DNA from: an uncultured Pseudomonadota bacterium
GTDB lineage: Bacteria > Desulfobacterota > Desulfobulbia > Desulfobulbales > Desulfurivibrionaceae
Assembly (NCBI GenBank): GCA_937868185.1
Contig: CALMMG010000088.1
Span: 1-39,370, forward strand
Direction of reading: 5' to 3'
Length of the DNA stretch: 39,370 bases
Part shown: one piece after another, positions 22,875-31,125 of the stretch
Layout of the letters: each line of letters starts with the position of its first letter
How positions within the stretch are numbered: position 1 is the stretch's first letter
Translations under genes and position numbers: made by a program
The notes under the pieces: model-generated
Database searches by the model: none
Told to the model about the DNA's origin: nothing
The model's input: only the letters and a program-made list of their open reading frames with translations

Positions 22875-25800
22875 GTATGACCGGCCCCTGCTTTGCCTTC
22901 TCCTGCTCCTCGGCCTGCTGATCCTCCCCGTGGCCCAGTCTTCCGCCGCCCCACGCCTCCCCCTGCAGCAGCTCGACATCGCCTTTGATCTTGTTGGCCA
23001 CCGGCTCACCGGCACATCACGCATCACCATCCCTGCCCAAACCGCAATCACCATCTCTCTGGCAGAGTTAGAGATCACAAAACTAGAGCTGGACGGCGCC
23101 CCGCTCCAGGCCATAGAGCAAGTGATTATCCCAACAACACCACGAGAGCAGCAGGTGGCCATCAGTTTTCACAAGACTGTGACAAACAATCAGACAGACG
23201 GACTCATCGACAAGACTGGCATCGCTCTCACCGGAACCTGGCATCCACGACTGGACACCGACTGCCTCCATGAGTTGACCGCCACCATTCCCAAACAATT
23301 TGAGGCCATCTCCGAGGCCGAGGAGATCAGCAGCACAGTCGCCGGAAATATTCGCACCGTCCGCTTCCGCTTCAACCATCCCGCAGACAACCTCAACTTC
23401 GTGGCCGGACCCTACGCGGTGGAGCAGCAGCCCATCGGCCCCGGCCAGACCCTGTATTCCTATTTCTTTGCAGAAGACCGGGAACTGGCGGCGGAATACC
23501 GCAAAAAAACGCTTGGGTACCTCAAGCGCTACCAGGAGCTGCTCGGTCCCTATCCCTACAAGCGTTTCAGCATCGTGGAAAACCGGCTCCCCACCGGCTA
23601 CGCCATGCCCACCTTCACCCTGCTCGGCCAAGCCGTGGTCCGGCTGCCCTTTATCACCGAGACCTCCCTTGGCCATGAGGTGCTACACAGCTGGTTTGGC
23701 AACGCGGTTGGCGTGGAAGGGAGCCAGGGCAATTGGTGCGAGGGGCTAACCACCTACCTGGCCGATCAATCTTTTGCCGCGGACAAAGGGAGCGATGCTG
23801 GATTCAGAAAGCAACAGCTTATCACCTACCAAAGCTATGTGGGGCAGGACAACACCTTGACCCTCAAGGATTTCAGCGGGGCAGACAGCCATCTTACTTC
23901 TGGCAACAAAGCGGCGCGGGCAGTGGGCTACGACAAGGGGAGTATGCTCTTCCACATGCTGTTTCGGGAAATCGGCGACGCGCCCTTTTACGCCGGGCTG
24001 CGGGATTTTTACGCCCGCTTCCGGAATCAACAGGCGAGCTGGCAAGATCTGGCCGCAAGTTTCAACACAAGCTCCCACCAGAATCTTGAACCGTTTTTCC
24101 GCCAATGGCTCAGCCGCGCCGATCTGCCCCGCCTGGAAATCACCACAGGCAGCCTTAAGGAAAAAGAGGGCCAGATCGAACTTGGTCTCACCATCAAGCA
24201 GCTCCAGGAAAAACCCTACCGCCTGAGATTGCCCCTGGATATCGTCACCATCAAGGGCAAGGAACGACGCGAAGTAACCCTTTCCGAATCCGAGACCAAA
24301 CTGAACATCAGCCTGCAGGATTATCCCTCGCAGGTGACTGCTGATCCGGACTACGATCTGATGCGGACCCTGGCCCCCGAAGAACTGCCGCCCACCTGGT
24401 CGCGCTTCCTCGGGGCTCGCGAAAGGCTGGCCATTGTCCCGGAAGGAGACGACCGGCAGCTCTATACGCCGTTCATCGAACTCCTCGCCTCCATGGGTTG
24501 CCCGGTCAAGACCGCCAGCGAGGCGACAGACAAGGATCTGGCGGGCAAGAGTGTGCTTTTCCTCGGCACCGACAGCCAATTGGCCCGCTCCATCTTTGCC
24601 GGCCAGCCCCAGCCCGCCCCAGGCTTTATTCTAGAAGTGCGAGAAAACCCCTTAGCGCCAGACCAGGTTGCGGTGCTGATCGCTTCCGCCAGCGCTCCGG
24701 AAACAGCGGCGGCTACGCCCAAGCTCGCCCATTATGGCAAATACAGTACGCTGCATTTCAACCTGGGCCGGGTGGACCGAAAAACCATCACCGATACCGC
24801 GCAGGGCATACACCTGACCATCGACACCCCGCCCATGGGCATCGCCCTGCCCCAGGCCCTCTCCTTTGCCGCGATCATGGAACAGATAGCTGACAAGCGG
24901 GTGGTGTATGTGGGGGAAAGCCACACCCGCAATGAGGACCATCTCCTGCAACTTCGGGTGATCCGGGCACTGTTCGCCCAGAACCCCAACCTTGCCATCG
25001 GCATGGAGATGTTCAGCCGCGAGGCGCAGCCCGTTCTTGACCGGTATGTGGCCGGGGAGCTGAGCGAGAAAGAATTCCTGAAGCAATCGGGATATTTTTC
25101 CAAGTGGAGCTTTGATTACCGGCTGTACCGGGAGATCATCAACTTTGCCCGCAGCCACCATCTGCCCATCGTGGCCCTCAACCAGGAAAAGGAGCTTGTC
25201 AGCAAGGTCTTCAAGGAGGGGGCTGCCGCCCTGACCGCCGAGGAACTTGCCAAGATTCCACCCGACCGCGATCTGACCATCCCCGGCTATCGGGAGCGGA
25301 TCACCGAGGTCTTTGCCATGCACGGTGAGCACGGCGGGCCGGAACAGATCAACGGCTTTTTCCAAGCCCAGGCCATTTGGGACGAAACCATGGCCGAATC
25401 CGTAACCACATTCCTCAATGCCCACCCAGAACGCCGGATGGTGGTACTGGCCGGACAGGGGCATACCGACAGAAGGACCGCTATTCCGCCCCGAGTCGCC
25501 CGCCGCCTGCCGACCATCCGCCAGGCCGTTATCCTGAACAGCGAAAACGAGGCGCTTGACCAGACCGAGGCAGACTACCTGATCTTTTCCAAACCCGTCG
25601 AGCTACCCCCAGCTGCGGTGCTCGGGGTGATGCTGGCCAACACCGCCGATGGGCCACGGGTGGAAGGATTGTCCGAAAAGTCCAAGGCCGGAACGGCAGG
25701 CATCCGGGAGAAAGATGTGATCCTTGCCCTGGATGATGAACCGGTGGCCACCATTGACGACCTAAAGATCATCCTGCTCGGCACAGAAACCGGCAAACCG

Positions 25801-25878
25801 GTGACGGTGCAGATCAAGCGGAAATCAGGGAGATGGTTCAAGCAGGAGACGGTTCTTTCCATTCCGGTTGTGTTGTAG
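22810..25878 (+). CDS. M1-type peptidase/ChaN-like/PDZ fusion protein
   Basis: A 1022-residue exported or membrane-anchored protein combining three modules. After an N-terminal hydrophobic segment (about residues 27-47) comes an M1-type metallopeptidase region (about 50-440). Its zinc site HEVLH is at 289-293, with Glu311 in NWCEG and Tyr374 in GYDKG. The aminopeptidase GAMEN motif is replaced by TGYAMPTF (262-269). Residues about 530-660 form an unassigned alpha/beta linker domain. Residues about 683-910 match the ChaN/haem-binding-uptake family ([39 protein letters not shown]). A PDZ domain (about 932-1015) closes the protein. The start is a GTG inside trmFO with GAGG upstream; no other in-frame start precedes the hydrophobic segment. 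Function is unknown; peptide or haem/metal handling at the membrane is a guess. Confidence 0.85.
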   Translation: MQKQPWLPSNSSATQKSWNRLKYDRPLLCLLLLLGLLILPVAQSSAAPRLPLQQLDIAFDLVGHRLTGTSRITIPAQTAITISLAELEITKLELDGAPLQAIEQVIIPTTPREQQVAISFHKTVTNNQTDGLIDKTGIALTGTWHPRLDTDCLHELTATIPKQFEAISEAEEISSTVAGNIRTVRFRFNHPADNLNFVAGPYAVEQQPIGPGQTLYSYFFAEDRELAAEYRKKTLGYLKRYQELLGPYPYKRFSIVENRLPTGYAMPTFTLLGQAVVRLPFITETSLGHEVLHSWFGNAVGVEGSQGNWCEGLTTYLADQSFAADKGSDAGFRKQQLITYQSYVGQDNTLTLKDFSGADSHLTSGNKAARAVGYDKGSMLFHMLFREIGDAPFYAGLRDFYARFRNQQASWQDLAASFNTSSHQNLEPFFRQWLSRADLPRLEITTGSLKEKEGQIELGLTIKQLQEKPYRLRLPLDIVTIKGKERREVTLSESETKLNISLQDYPSQVTADPDYDLMRTLAPEELPPTWSRFLGARERLAIVPEGDDRQLYTPFIELLASMGCPVKTASEATDKDLAGKSVLFLGTDSQLARSIFAGQPQPAPGFILEVRENPLAPDQVAVLIASASAPETAAATPKLAHYGKYSTLHFNLGRVDRKTITDTAQGIHLTIDTPPMGIALPQALSFAAIMEQIADKRVVYVGESHTRNEDHLLQLRVIRALFAQNPNLAIGMEMFSREAQPVLDRYVAGELSEKEFLKQSGYFSKWSFDYRLYREIINFARSHHLPIVALNQEKELVSKVFKEGAAALTAEELAKIPPDRDLTIPGYRERITEVFAMHGEHGGPEQINGFFQAQAIWDETMAESVTTFLNAHPERRMVVLAGQGHTDRRTAIPPRVARRLPTIRQAVILNSENEALDQTEADYLIFSKPVELPPAAVLGVMLANTADGPRVEGLSEKSKAGTAGIREKDVILALDDEPVATIDDLKIILLGTETGKPVTVQIKRKSGRWFKQETVLSIPVVL

Positions 25879-26233
25879 CAGGGCTTGCTAAAATCACTTT
25901 GATTCCCAAGCAGTTTCAGCAGCCAGATGAATACGCTACTCTTCTGTTCATTTCTTTGCTTGCCCAAAGAAACGAACCAAAGAAAAGGCCCCCTGTGTCT
26001 CTTGTCCCGCCGTTGGCGGGATGCCCTGCGCTCCTCGATGCTGCCGGGGCTTTGCAAACTCGCTGCGCTCAAACAGTGCAAAGCCCTTTTTCGGCCGCCT
26101 CTCCGGTGCTCGGCGGCGGGCCAATGGGATTTTAACAAAGGCCTTCGTTGCGCTTGCTTACTAACCAGAGAAATCTTTTCTTTTGGCCTTACCCCTGCTC
26201 CGGGCTATAATGGGCAAAAATCAAGGACCACCC
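25879..26233. other. Intergenic region after the M1-ChaN-PDZ gene
   Basis: This 355-base stretch is dominated by three consecutive hairpins (25951-26091), entered separately as a repeat. The last ends in a T-run and could terminate the preceding gene. Open frames that cross it (25927-26625 and others) show no protein features. The final bases before 26234 carry AAGGA, the ribosome binding site of the next gene. Confidence 0.6.
25951..26091 (+). repeat. Hairpin-rich intergenic element, probably a dispersed repeat
   Basis: Three stems follow each other. TTTCTTTG (25951-25958) pairs with CAAAGAAA (25965-25972). TCCCGCC (26005-26011) pairs with GGCGGGA (26015-26021). GGGCTTTGCA (26047-26056) pairs with TGCAAAGCCC (26077-26086), and TTTTT follows. 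The sequence around the first stem (TTTCTTTGCTTGCCCAAAGA) resembles an element I recall from intergenic regions of many proteobacteria; this is from memory and needs a search. Only one copy is in this window. The last stem can also act as a terminator. Confidence 0.6.
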
Positions 26234-27046
26234 ATGACAACGCCCGACGAAAACTACACTACAATCCCACCGATTCCCGCGCAGGCCGCCCTGGAATTTC
26301 TCCAAGACGTCAGGCAGCTTGTTGCCTTCCACCAGGCAATCGGCATCGAAGGCTACCCATGCACCCCGGAGCTTGCGCGGTTTCTTGCCGTTCAGCAGCA
26401 ACCTGCGACACCGGCCCAAACACAGTCAAAATCCCCTTCCAAGCCGGAGACGCCCAGAACCCCATCAGCCCGGCACCAGACCGCGAGCGCAGTCATGCCG
26501 GAGACCACTCTCCTCGACCTCTATGCCGAGATACAGGGCTGCCAGCGCTGCCAGCGGCACCAAAGCCGGAGCAAGGCAATCCCCGGAGAAGGCACAACCG
26601 GAGTCAAGCTCTTGATCATCGGTGATGCACCCTCTGCCGAGGACGATTTTTCTGGTCTGCCCATGAGTGGGGAACCGGGGATGCTCCTCGACAAGATGCT
26701 GGCCGCCATCGGCTTGAGCCGGGCCATGGTCCACCTGAGCCTGACTACCAGATGCCATGCGCCAGAGCAGCCGGACAAAGAGTCGGTGGACGCCTGCCTG
26801 CCCTTCCTACTCAAAGAAATCCTGCTCGTCGCCCCCAAGATCATCTGCACCATGGGACCGCTCACCGCCCAGAAACTGCTCCATACCAACAAACCCCTCA
26901 GCCAGCTGCGCGGCAGATTCCACGATTTCCAGGGCATTCCGCTCATACCCACCTTCTCGCCAGAATTTCTTTTGAAGAACCCGGAGATGAAAAAGGCGAC
27001 CTGGTTGGATCTACAGCTGATCCAAAAAAAATGTGCTGGGAAATAG
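26234..27046 (+). CDS. Uracil-DNA glycosylase family 4-like protein, divergent
   Basis: Family 4 UDGs remove uracil from DNA and carry a [4Fe-4S] cluster. The 270-residue product has a Pro/Thr-rich N-terminal extension (about residues 1-95), then a UDG domain. The cysteines are at 103 and 106 (CQRC), 174 and 188, which fit the cluster pattern. Motif I is GDAPSAEDDFSGLPMSG (from 130), compared with the usual GEAPGxxED. Motif II is TFSPEFLLKNP (240-250), where the usual His of the HPxxLLRNP motif is Ser242. These changes may lower or abolish uracil excision. The ATG at 26234 has AAGGA upstream; earlier in-frame ATGs are less well placed. The diguanylate cyclase gene starts three bases after its stop. 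Confidence 0.82.
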   Translation: MTTPDENYTTIPPIPAQAALEFLQDVRQLVAFHQAIGIEGYPCTPELARFLAVQQQPATPAQTQSKSPSKPETPRTPSARHQTASAVMPETTLLDLYAEIQGCQRCQRHQSRSKAIPGEGTTGVKLLIIGDAPSAEDDFSGLPMSGEPGMLLDKMLAAIGLSRAMVHLSLTTRCHAPEQPDKESVDACLPFLLKEILLVAPKIICTMGPLTAQKLLHTNKPLSQLRGRFHDFQGIPLIPTFSPEFLLKNPEMKKATWLDLQLIQKKCAGK

Positions 27047-27049
27047 CCG

Positions 27050-29101
27050 ATGAAGACCTTACTCTCCAGGCCCGAGAGGGCAGATTATCTGCCAGCCCTG
27101 CTCAAACGCTTCCTCCTCACCTACCTGCCGCTGCTCCTAATCCTGCTTGCCATTGCCAGCGCTTTGTATACCACCGATCAGCAGGCCCGCCGCCGGACCT
27201 TTGGGCAGCAGGAAATCCTCAGCATCAACCAGCAACATAAGATAATCACCAACGATATCAAGGGGATCAGCAGCGATGTGCAGGTGCTGGCGGGTTACTA
27301 TCCTCTTCATGCCGCCCACAATGAGTTGGCTGCTGTTACCGACGAATTCCGCATCTTTGCCCTCCACAAGAAAATCTATGACCAGGTACGCTTTCTGGAT
27401 GCAAACGGCATGGAAAAAATCCGGATCAACTACAAGGCGGGCAGCCCATCCATAGTGCCGCCTGAAGCATTGCAGGACAAAAGCAGGCGCTATTATTTTA
27501 AAGACTCCATTTCTCTGGGGCCTAACGAGATATTTGTCTCCCCCTGCGACCTCAATATCGAACAGGGCATCATTGAACAGCCCCTGAAGCCCATGATCCG
27601 CTTCGGCGCTCCGGTCTTTGCCCAGGACGGCAGCCGCCTTGGCATCGTGATGCTCAACTACCTGGCCCAGGAAATCCTGGATGATATTAAAGGACTGAAG
27701 GGAAACGCCGTCGACCGGATCATGCTGGTCAACCGTGAAGGTTACTGGCTCAAGGCCCCCTCCCCGGAGGACGAGTGGGGCTTTATGTTCCCTGAAAAAA
27801 AAGAACGCAGCTTTGCCCTCCGTTTTCCGCAGGCCTGGCAGAAGATTTCCGCCAATGATTCAGGCCAGTTCATCGAAGAGGCGGGCATGTTCACCTTTAC
27901 CACGATCAGACCGCTCAACCAAGGTCTGCTCTCCAGTACCGGTTCTGCCGAGGCGTTCGCCGCAAGCAGCAAACGCCTCCGTGCCGATGAATACTCGTGG
28001 AAAATTATCTCCTTTGTTCCGACCGGGGAACTGGCGCACCAACTCCAGCCATACAAAACAGCCTCCCTGCTGGTTAGCCTTATCCTTTCCCTGCTGCTCG
28101 GCCTTGGCTGCTGGATTGCCGCCGAAAGCAACCTGAAACGGACCATGGCCGAGGCCGCCCTCAAGGAAAATGAAGAAAAGTTCCGAACCGTGGCCGAGTT
28201 CACCTACGACTGGGAAACTTGGCTGGGGCCGGAAGGCTACTACCTGTATACCTCCCCGTCCTGCGAACGTATTACCGGATTTCCGGCCAAGGAATTTTAT
28301 GCAGACCCCGGCCTGTATCTTTCCCTCGTTCATCCGGAAGACAGGGAACTTTTCCGCAACCACCTGCGAGATGACATTGACTCGGATAGGGTCTGCGAGA
28401 TGGATTTTCGCATCATCACCAAAAGCGGCCAGGTAAAATGGATTGCCCACAACTGCCGCCCGGTTTTCGCGGAAACCGGACAACAGTTAGGCCGACGCTC
28501 CAGCAACCGGGATGTCACGCAACGGGCTATGGCGGAACTGCGCCTCAAGGAGATGGCCAGCCACGACACCCTAACCGGGCTGCCCAACCGAAATCTCCTC
28601 CTTGACCGACTGACGCAGGGCCTGGCCAGGGCAAAACGTGGCAACACCAGAATGGCCGTCCTCTTCCTCGATCTTGACCACTTTAAGGAGATCAACGATA
28701 GTCTGGGGCATGACGCTGGAGACCAGGTTTTGCAGACCACGGCCAAGCGGATGAGCGCGCAGTTGCGGGAAGAAGATACCGTGGCCAGGATGGGGGGCGA
28801 CGAGTTCGTCATCATTATTCAGGATCTGCGGGAAGGAAAGGAAGCAACCGCTATCGCGGAAAAACTCCTCACCGCCATCCGGGAACCGATCCGCATTGTG
28901 ATTGACGGCGCAGACTTGAAACGGGTCGTGGGGTCCAGCATTGGGATCAGCATCTTTCCCGAAGACGGCACCGATGCGAACACCCTGCTCAGCAAGGCGG
29001 ACAGCGCCATGTACCAGCACAAACAGGCGGGCCGAAACAAGAGTACAGCAGCAAGAGCCGAGGAGAACGGTGGTCCGCAGGATCCCTCCAGCCAAAGATG
29101 A
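27050..29101 (+). CDS. Diguanylate cyclase with Cache-like sensor and PAS domain
   Basis: This makes cyclic di-GMP from two GTP at the inner membrane. The 683-residue protein has a membrane segment at about residues 19-40, a large periplasmic sensor region of the double-Cache type (about 42-335, with VRFLDANGMEKIRINY) and a second membrane segment (about 338-357). A PAS domain (about 372-490) and a GGDEF domain (about 503-665) follow. The catalytic GGDEF is intact at 582-586, and the inhibitory I-site RxxD (R573-D576) lies five residues before it, so product inhibition is likely. It starts three bases after the UDG gene and ends five bases before the convergent epmA. The ligand is unknown. 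Confidence 0.93.
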   Translation: MKTLLSRPERADYLPALLKRFLLTYLPLLLILLAIASALYTTDQQARRRTFGQQEILSINQQHKIITNDIKGISSDVQVLAGYYPLHAAHNELAAVTDEFRIFALHKKIYDQVRFLDANGMEKIRINYKAGSPSIVPPEALQDKSRRYYFKDSISLGPNEIFVSPCDLNIEQGIIEQPLKPMIRFGAPVFAQDGSRLGIVMLNYLAQEILDDIKGLKGNAVDRIMLVNREGYWLKAPSPEDEWGFMFPEKKERSFALRFPQAWQKISANDSGQFIEEAGMFTFTTIRPLNQGLLSSTGSAEAFAASSKRLRADEYSWKIISFVPTGELAHQLQPYKTASLLVSLILSLLLGLGCWIAAESNLKRTMAEAALKENEEKFRTVAEFTYDWETWLGPEGYYLYTSPSCERITGFPAKEFYADPGLYLSLVHPEDRELFRNHLRDDIDSDRVCEMDFRIITKSGQVKWIAHNCRPVFAETGQQLGRRSSNRDVTQRAMAELRLKEMASHDTLTGLPNRNLLLDRLTQGLARAKRGNTRMAVLFLDLDHFKEINDSLGHDAGDQVLQTTAKRMSAQLREEDTVARMGGDEFVIIIQDLREGKEATAIAEKLLTAIREPIRIVIDGADLKRVVGSSIGISIFPEDGTDANTLLSKADSAMYQHKQAGRNKSTAARAEENGGPQDPSSQR

Positions 29102-29106
29102 CAGGG

Positions 29107-30009
29107 CTATAGAGACTCCGGCGGAAAAGCCACCACCTGATCAATATTGTCCGCCCCACCAAAGAGCATAACCAGCCGGTCCACCCCTAAGGCGATGCCC
29201 GCAGCCGGGGGCATGTTTGCAAGAGTATCAAGAAACAGCTCCGGCATGGGGCCAAGGTTGCGGCCCTGCAGCCGGATCATCTCCTGCTCCGCCAGAAACC
29301 TGGCCCGCTGCTCCGCAGGATCGACCAACTCGGAAAAACCGTTGGCCAACTCCAAGCCGGCCACATACAGTTCGAAGCGCTCGGCCACCGCTGGATCGGT
29401 CGAAGAGAGCCGGGCAAGCGCCCCCAATATGGCAGGGTAATCGTAGAGAAAAGTGGGGGTGGCCATGCCCAGATGCGGCTCCACATACTCCACCAGCATC
29501 TCATCGAATCGGTCCTGACTGAGCGCCTCCTCCACCGTGCAGGGCGCGTAGCGGCGGAAGGCCTCGGCCACGGTAATCCGCTCCCATGCCGGGGCAAGAT
29601 CGATCCTGCACCCCTGCCATGCCAGCATCCCGTTCTTGCCCATGGCCGCAGCCAGATGACGCAGCAGCGCCTCGCAATCTGCCATCAGATCGCGGTAGTC
29701 GCTGCCAGCCCCGTACCACTCCAGCATGGTGAACTCGGGCAGGTGACGGTCGCCGCGCTCAGCCTTACGGAAGCATTTGCAGAGCTGGAAAATCTTGGGG
29801 ATGCCTGCGGCCAGCAGCCGTTTCATGCAGAGCTCCGGCGAGGTTTGCAGAAACCAACCCTCGCTGGTCAGGGGCACGATATGGGCTTCCGGGGCAGGGG
29901 CAGGGATACGGATGGGGGTTTCGACCTCAAGGTAATCTCGGTCGACAAAGAAGGTGCGCAGAGCTTGAATGAGAACGGCCCGCAATTGCAGGCCGTGAAT
30001 GGGAATCAT
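29107..30009 (-). CDS. epmA: EF-P lysine ligase EpmA (GenX/YjeA/PoxA family)
   Basis: EpmA activates (R)-beta-lysine and attaches it to a conserved lysine of elongation factor P. The 300-residue protein is a class II aminoacyl-tRNA-synthetase catalytic domain without the tRNA-binding domain of LysRS. Visible motifs are motif 1 (FVDRDYLEVETPI), motif 2 (FQLCKCFRKAERGDRHLPEFTMLEWY) and motif 3 (GIALGVDRLVMLFGG). It directly follows efp on the same strand, 59 bases away, and that neighbour supports the assignment. EpmB, the lysine 2,3-aminomutase that makes beta-lysine, is not in the window. The gene is tightly convergent with the diguanylate cyclase gene (five bases between the stops). Confidence 0.95.
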   Translation of the reverse strand: MIPIHGLQLRAVLIQALRTFFVDRDYLEVETPIRIPAPAPEAHIVPLTSEGWFLQTSPELCMKRLLAAGIPKIFQLCKCFRKAERGDRHLPEFTMLEWYGAGSDYRDLMADCEALLRHLAAAMGKNGMLAWQGCRIDLAPAWERITVAEAFRRYAPCTVEEALSQDRFDEMLVEYVEPHLGMATPTFLYDYPAILGALARLSSTDPAVAERFELYVAGLELANGFSELVDPAEQRARFLAEQEMIRLQGRNLGPMPELFLDTLANMPPAAGIALGVDRLVMLFGGADNIDQVVAFPPESL

Positions 30010-30068
30010 AGTAGTTGTCGATGCGGCATCAGGGAGATCCCCCTAATTAGTGTCCGTCAGAAAACGAA

Positions 30069-30632
30069 TCACTCTTTTACCCGGGTTACATACACCCCGG
30101 TGCGGGTGTCGATCTGCAGCTTGTCCCCTTCTTCGATAAAGGGCGGCACCTGGACCACATACCCGGTTTCCAGGGTTACGGGCTTTGAGTCGCTGCCACT
30201 GGTATCGCCCTTGACCCACGGGTCAGACTGGGTGACCTTGAGGTTGACAAAGTTGGGCAGGGTAACGCCGATGGGACGGCCATTGTACTGGAGCACCTCC
30301 ACATCCATGTTGTCGGTGAGAAAGCTAACGGCATCGCCCAGCTGCGCCTTGGACATCTCCAGCTGCTCAAAGGAGACGTTATCCATAAAGAAATATTCAT
30401 CCCCCTGCTTGTAGAGGAACTGCATGGTCCGTTCCTCAAGAGCGGCCTTTTCCAGCTTGTCGTTGGAGCGGAAGGTCTTTTCAAAGGCGTTACCGGTGAT
30501 CATATTCCGCAGACGAGCGCGGTACAGGGCCTGGCCCTTGCCGGGTTTGGAAAAGGAAAAATCCGTCATAATATACGGTTCGCCATCGATCTGAACCTTT
30601 AAGCCTTTCCGAAAATCAGAAGCGGAATACAT
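30069..30632 (-). CDS. efp: Elongation factor P
   Basis: EF-P helps the ribosome through polyproline stretches. The 187-residue protein has the standard three beta-barrel domains. The modification loop is SKPGKGQA with Lys32 at the tip, the lysine type that EpmA modifies, rather than the arginine type of EarP systems. The C-terminal end ITD-like segment reads DKLQIDTRTGVYVTRVKE. An AGGGAGAAA lies upstream of the ATG at 30632. A promoter-like pair is found just upstream (30684-30712), so efp-epmA is probably its own operon, although the moaE-like gene lies 89 bases upstream on the same strand. Confidence 0.98.
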   Translation of the reverse strand: MYSASDFRKGLKVQIDGEPYIMTDFSFSKPGKGQALYRARLRNMITGNAFEKTFRSNDKLEKAALEERTMQFLYKQGDEYFFMDNVSFEQLEMSKAQLGDAVSFLTDNMDVEVLQYNGRPIGVTLPNFVNLKVTQSDPWVKGDTSGSDSKPVTLETGYVVQVPPFIEEGDKLQIDTRTGVYVTRVKE

Positions 30633-30683
30633 ACTCGTTTTCTCCCTGTATCAGTCAAGTCAAAAAAAACACTGTGCGGCCCC

Positions 30684-30712
30684 TTACTAACCGGATTCCC
30701 GCATTTTTGCAA
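30684..30712 (-). promoter_or_regulatory. Promoter for efp-epmA
   Basis: On the minus strand TTGCAA (30712-30707) and TAGTAA (30689-30684) are separated by 17 bases. Transcription would start near 30677, about 45 bases before the efp ATG. The element begins ten bases after the moaE-like stop, which makes an independent efp-epmA transcript likely. Confidence 0.5.
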
Positions 30713-30721
30713 GGGTGAAGT

Positions 30722-31087
30722 TCAGGCCAACATCACTTCCCTTTTGCCGATGGCCTCGGACTTGATGCGGTCTAAAAGCTCACCCAACACCGGCTTCACA
30801 TTCTCCCGGATATCGCCGGCCACAATGATGAACAGCAGATCGTCACCGGGCTGGAAGCTGCCGCTCTTGGCCTCGATAACGATGTCGAAGATGCCGGGCT
30901 TTTGCAGAAACTCCTGCCGAATCGCCTCGATTTTCGCCTGATCGGGGGTGACCTCAAGGGAGGTAACCCCTTCCCTGGTCTTGCGCGACCAGGCCCGGAC
31001 CACCCCGTTATGCACCAAGACCATGCCGACGTTTTCGGCAAAGGCGGGATTTTTTTTCATTTCGGCAATCGTTTTTGAAATATCCAT
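30722..31087 (-). CDS. MoaE-like molybdopterin synthase large-subunit homologue
   Basis: MoaE is the catalytic subunit that inserts sulfur into precursor Z to form molybdopterin. This 121-residue protein has the MoaE-fold order: VGMVLVHNGVVRAWSR, then VTPDQAKIEAIRQEF, the strand IFDIVIEAKSG, FQPGDDLLFIIVAGDIREN and the end segment DRIKSEAIGKREV. That end corresponds to the two lysines of the MoaE active site (K-x7-KRE in E. coli, one residue shorter here). The HRxGxL-type loop of normal MoaE is changed to EAKSGSF. It is shorter than typical MoaE, and no moaD is in the window. The ATG at 31087 follows AGAGGTG. It could act in another sulfur-transfer role. Confidence 0.75.
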   Translation of the reverse strand: MDISKTIAEMKKNPAFAENVGMVLVHNGVVRAWSRKTREGVTSLEVTPDQAKIEAIRQEFLQKPGIFDIVIEAKSGSFQPGDDLLFIIVAGDIRENVKPVLGELLDRIKSEAIGKREVMLA

Positions 31088-31125
31088 GCGCACACCTCTT
31101 TGTCTGTTGATCAAAAAATCCGGGT

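Noticed and set aside
25927-26625. 232-codon open frame crossing the hairpin element
   Set aside because: It runs through three hairpins and into the UDG gene in the wrong frame; no homology is apparent.
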